DNA of 15,006 nt, taken from the NCBI GenBank assembly GCA_002392645.1, contig DGHL01000049.1, positions 1 to 15,006 of the forward strand. Direction: 5' to 3'. Source of the DNA: Prevotellaceae bacterium UBA3849. Its GTDB lineage: Bacteria > Bacteroidota > Bacteroidia > Bacteroidales > Bacteroidaceae. Of this stretch, positions 14,892-15,006 are shown piece after piece. The position numbers were made by a program, and so were the translations under genes. Under the pieces are notes generated by a model. The model was not told the origin of the DNA, searched no databases, and saw nothing but the letters and a program-made list of their open reading frames with translations. The stretch's first letter is position 1, and each line of letters starts with the position of its first letter.

Positions 14892-15006
14892 TTATGGTGG
14901 GTTCTATAAATTAGCTTTGACAGATTTTCGGATTTATTTCGAGGGCAAAATGTTAGCTGATAAGGGGGCATAGCGGGCTATGTGACCGCAGAAGCGAACA
15001 GTTCGC
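14892..15006. mobile_element. Putative left end of an insertion element with nested hairpins (partial)
   Basis: It begins with TTATGGTGGGTTCTA, the exact inverted copy of window positions 10-24. After about 45 AT-rich bases comes a structured region. CATAGC (14969-14974) pairs with GCTATG (14977-14982) across GG. TGTTAGCT (14951-14958) pairs with AGCGAACA (14993-15000) with one mismatch. GCGAAC and GTTCGC (14994-15006) form another inverted repeat that competes with it. All frames here are short and stopped. Hairpins just inside an element end, which block read-in transcription, are known for several IS families. No transposase is included, so identification is tentative. Confidence 0.4.

Overview
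The window looks like chromosomal DNA of a member of the Bacteroidota, most likely Prevotella or a close relative in the Bacteroidales. The promoters fit the Bacteroidetes consensus (TTG about 19-20 bases before TAnnTTTG). The gene content also fits: a TonB-dependent receptor with a PnuC-type permease and thiamine pyrophosphokinase, a Bacteroidales-type trigger factor, formate-tetrahydrofolate ligase and an OmpA-domain lipoprotein. No rRNA, tRNA or CRISPR array is visible.

Layout. (1) 114-2603: a large MMPL/RND-family exporter on the + strand, ended by a strong terminator. (2) 2804-6288 on the - strand: a tightly packed three-gene operon, TonB-dependent receptor > PnuC-family permease > thiamine pyrophosphokinase. 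Together these form a likely thiamine uptake and activation unit. A cytoplasmic FKBP-type prolyl isomerase (6367-6765) lies directly upstream on the same strand. (3) 6766-7687: a 0.9 kb AT-rich gene-free stretch containing divergent promoter-like boxes, a complex repeat element and tandem promoters. The repeat element has 46-nt inverted arms enclosing a short tandem array and a perfect 19-bp inverted repeat. (4) 7688-10352 on the + strand: a CrtI/RetSat-like FAD oxidoreductase, a LolA-like periplasmic carrier and a hotdog-fold thioesterase. The last two are translationally coupled. With the exporter at 114-2603, these resemble the accessory genes of aryl polyene/flexirubin-type lipid clusters, but no ketosynthase or acyl carrier protein is seen here. 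(5) 10423-12968 on the - strand: formate-tetrahydrofolate ligase followed 44 nt later by an OmpA-domain lipoprotein. (6) 13327-14679: trigger factor on the + strand, transcribed divergently from the ligase from well-formed promoters, followed by two terminator-like hairpins.

The two window edges carry the same 15-bp motif in opposite orientation (10-24 and 14892-14906). The right edge continues into a nested hairpin region, as if the window lies between two copies of one mobile or repeat element. The strongest undescribed structure is the composite repeat at about 7066-7529. The rest is recognisable housekeeping, uptake and lipid-export biology.
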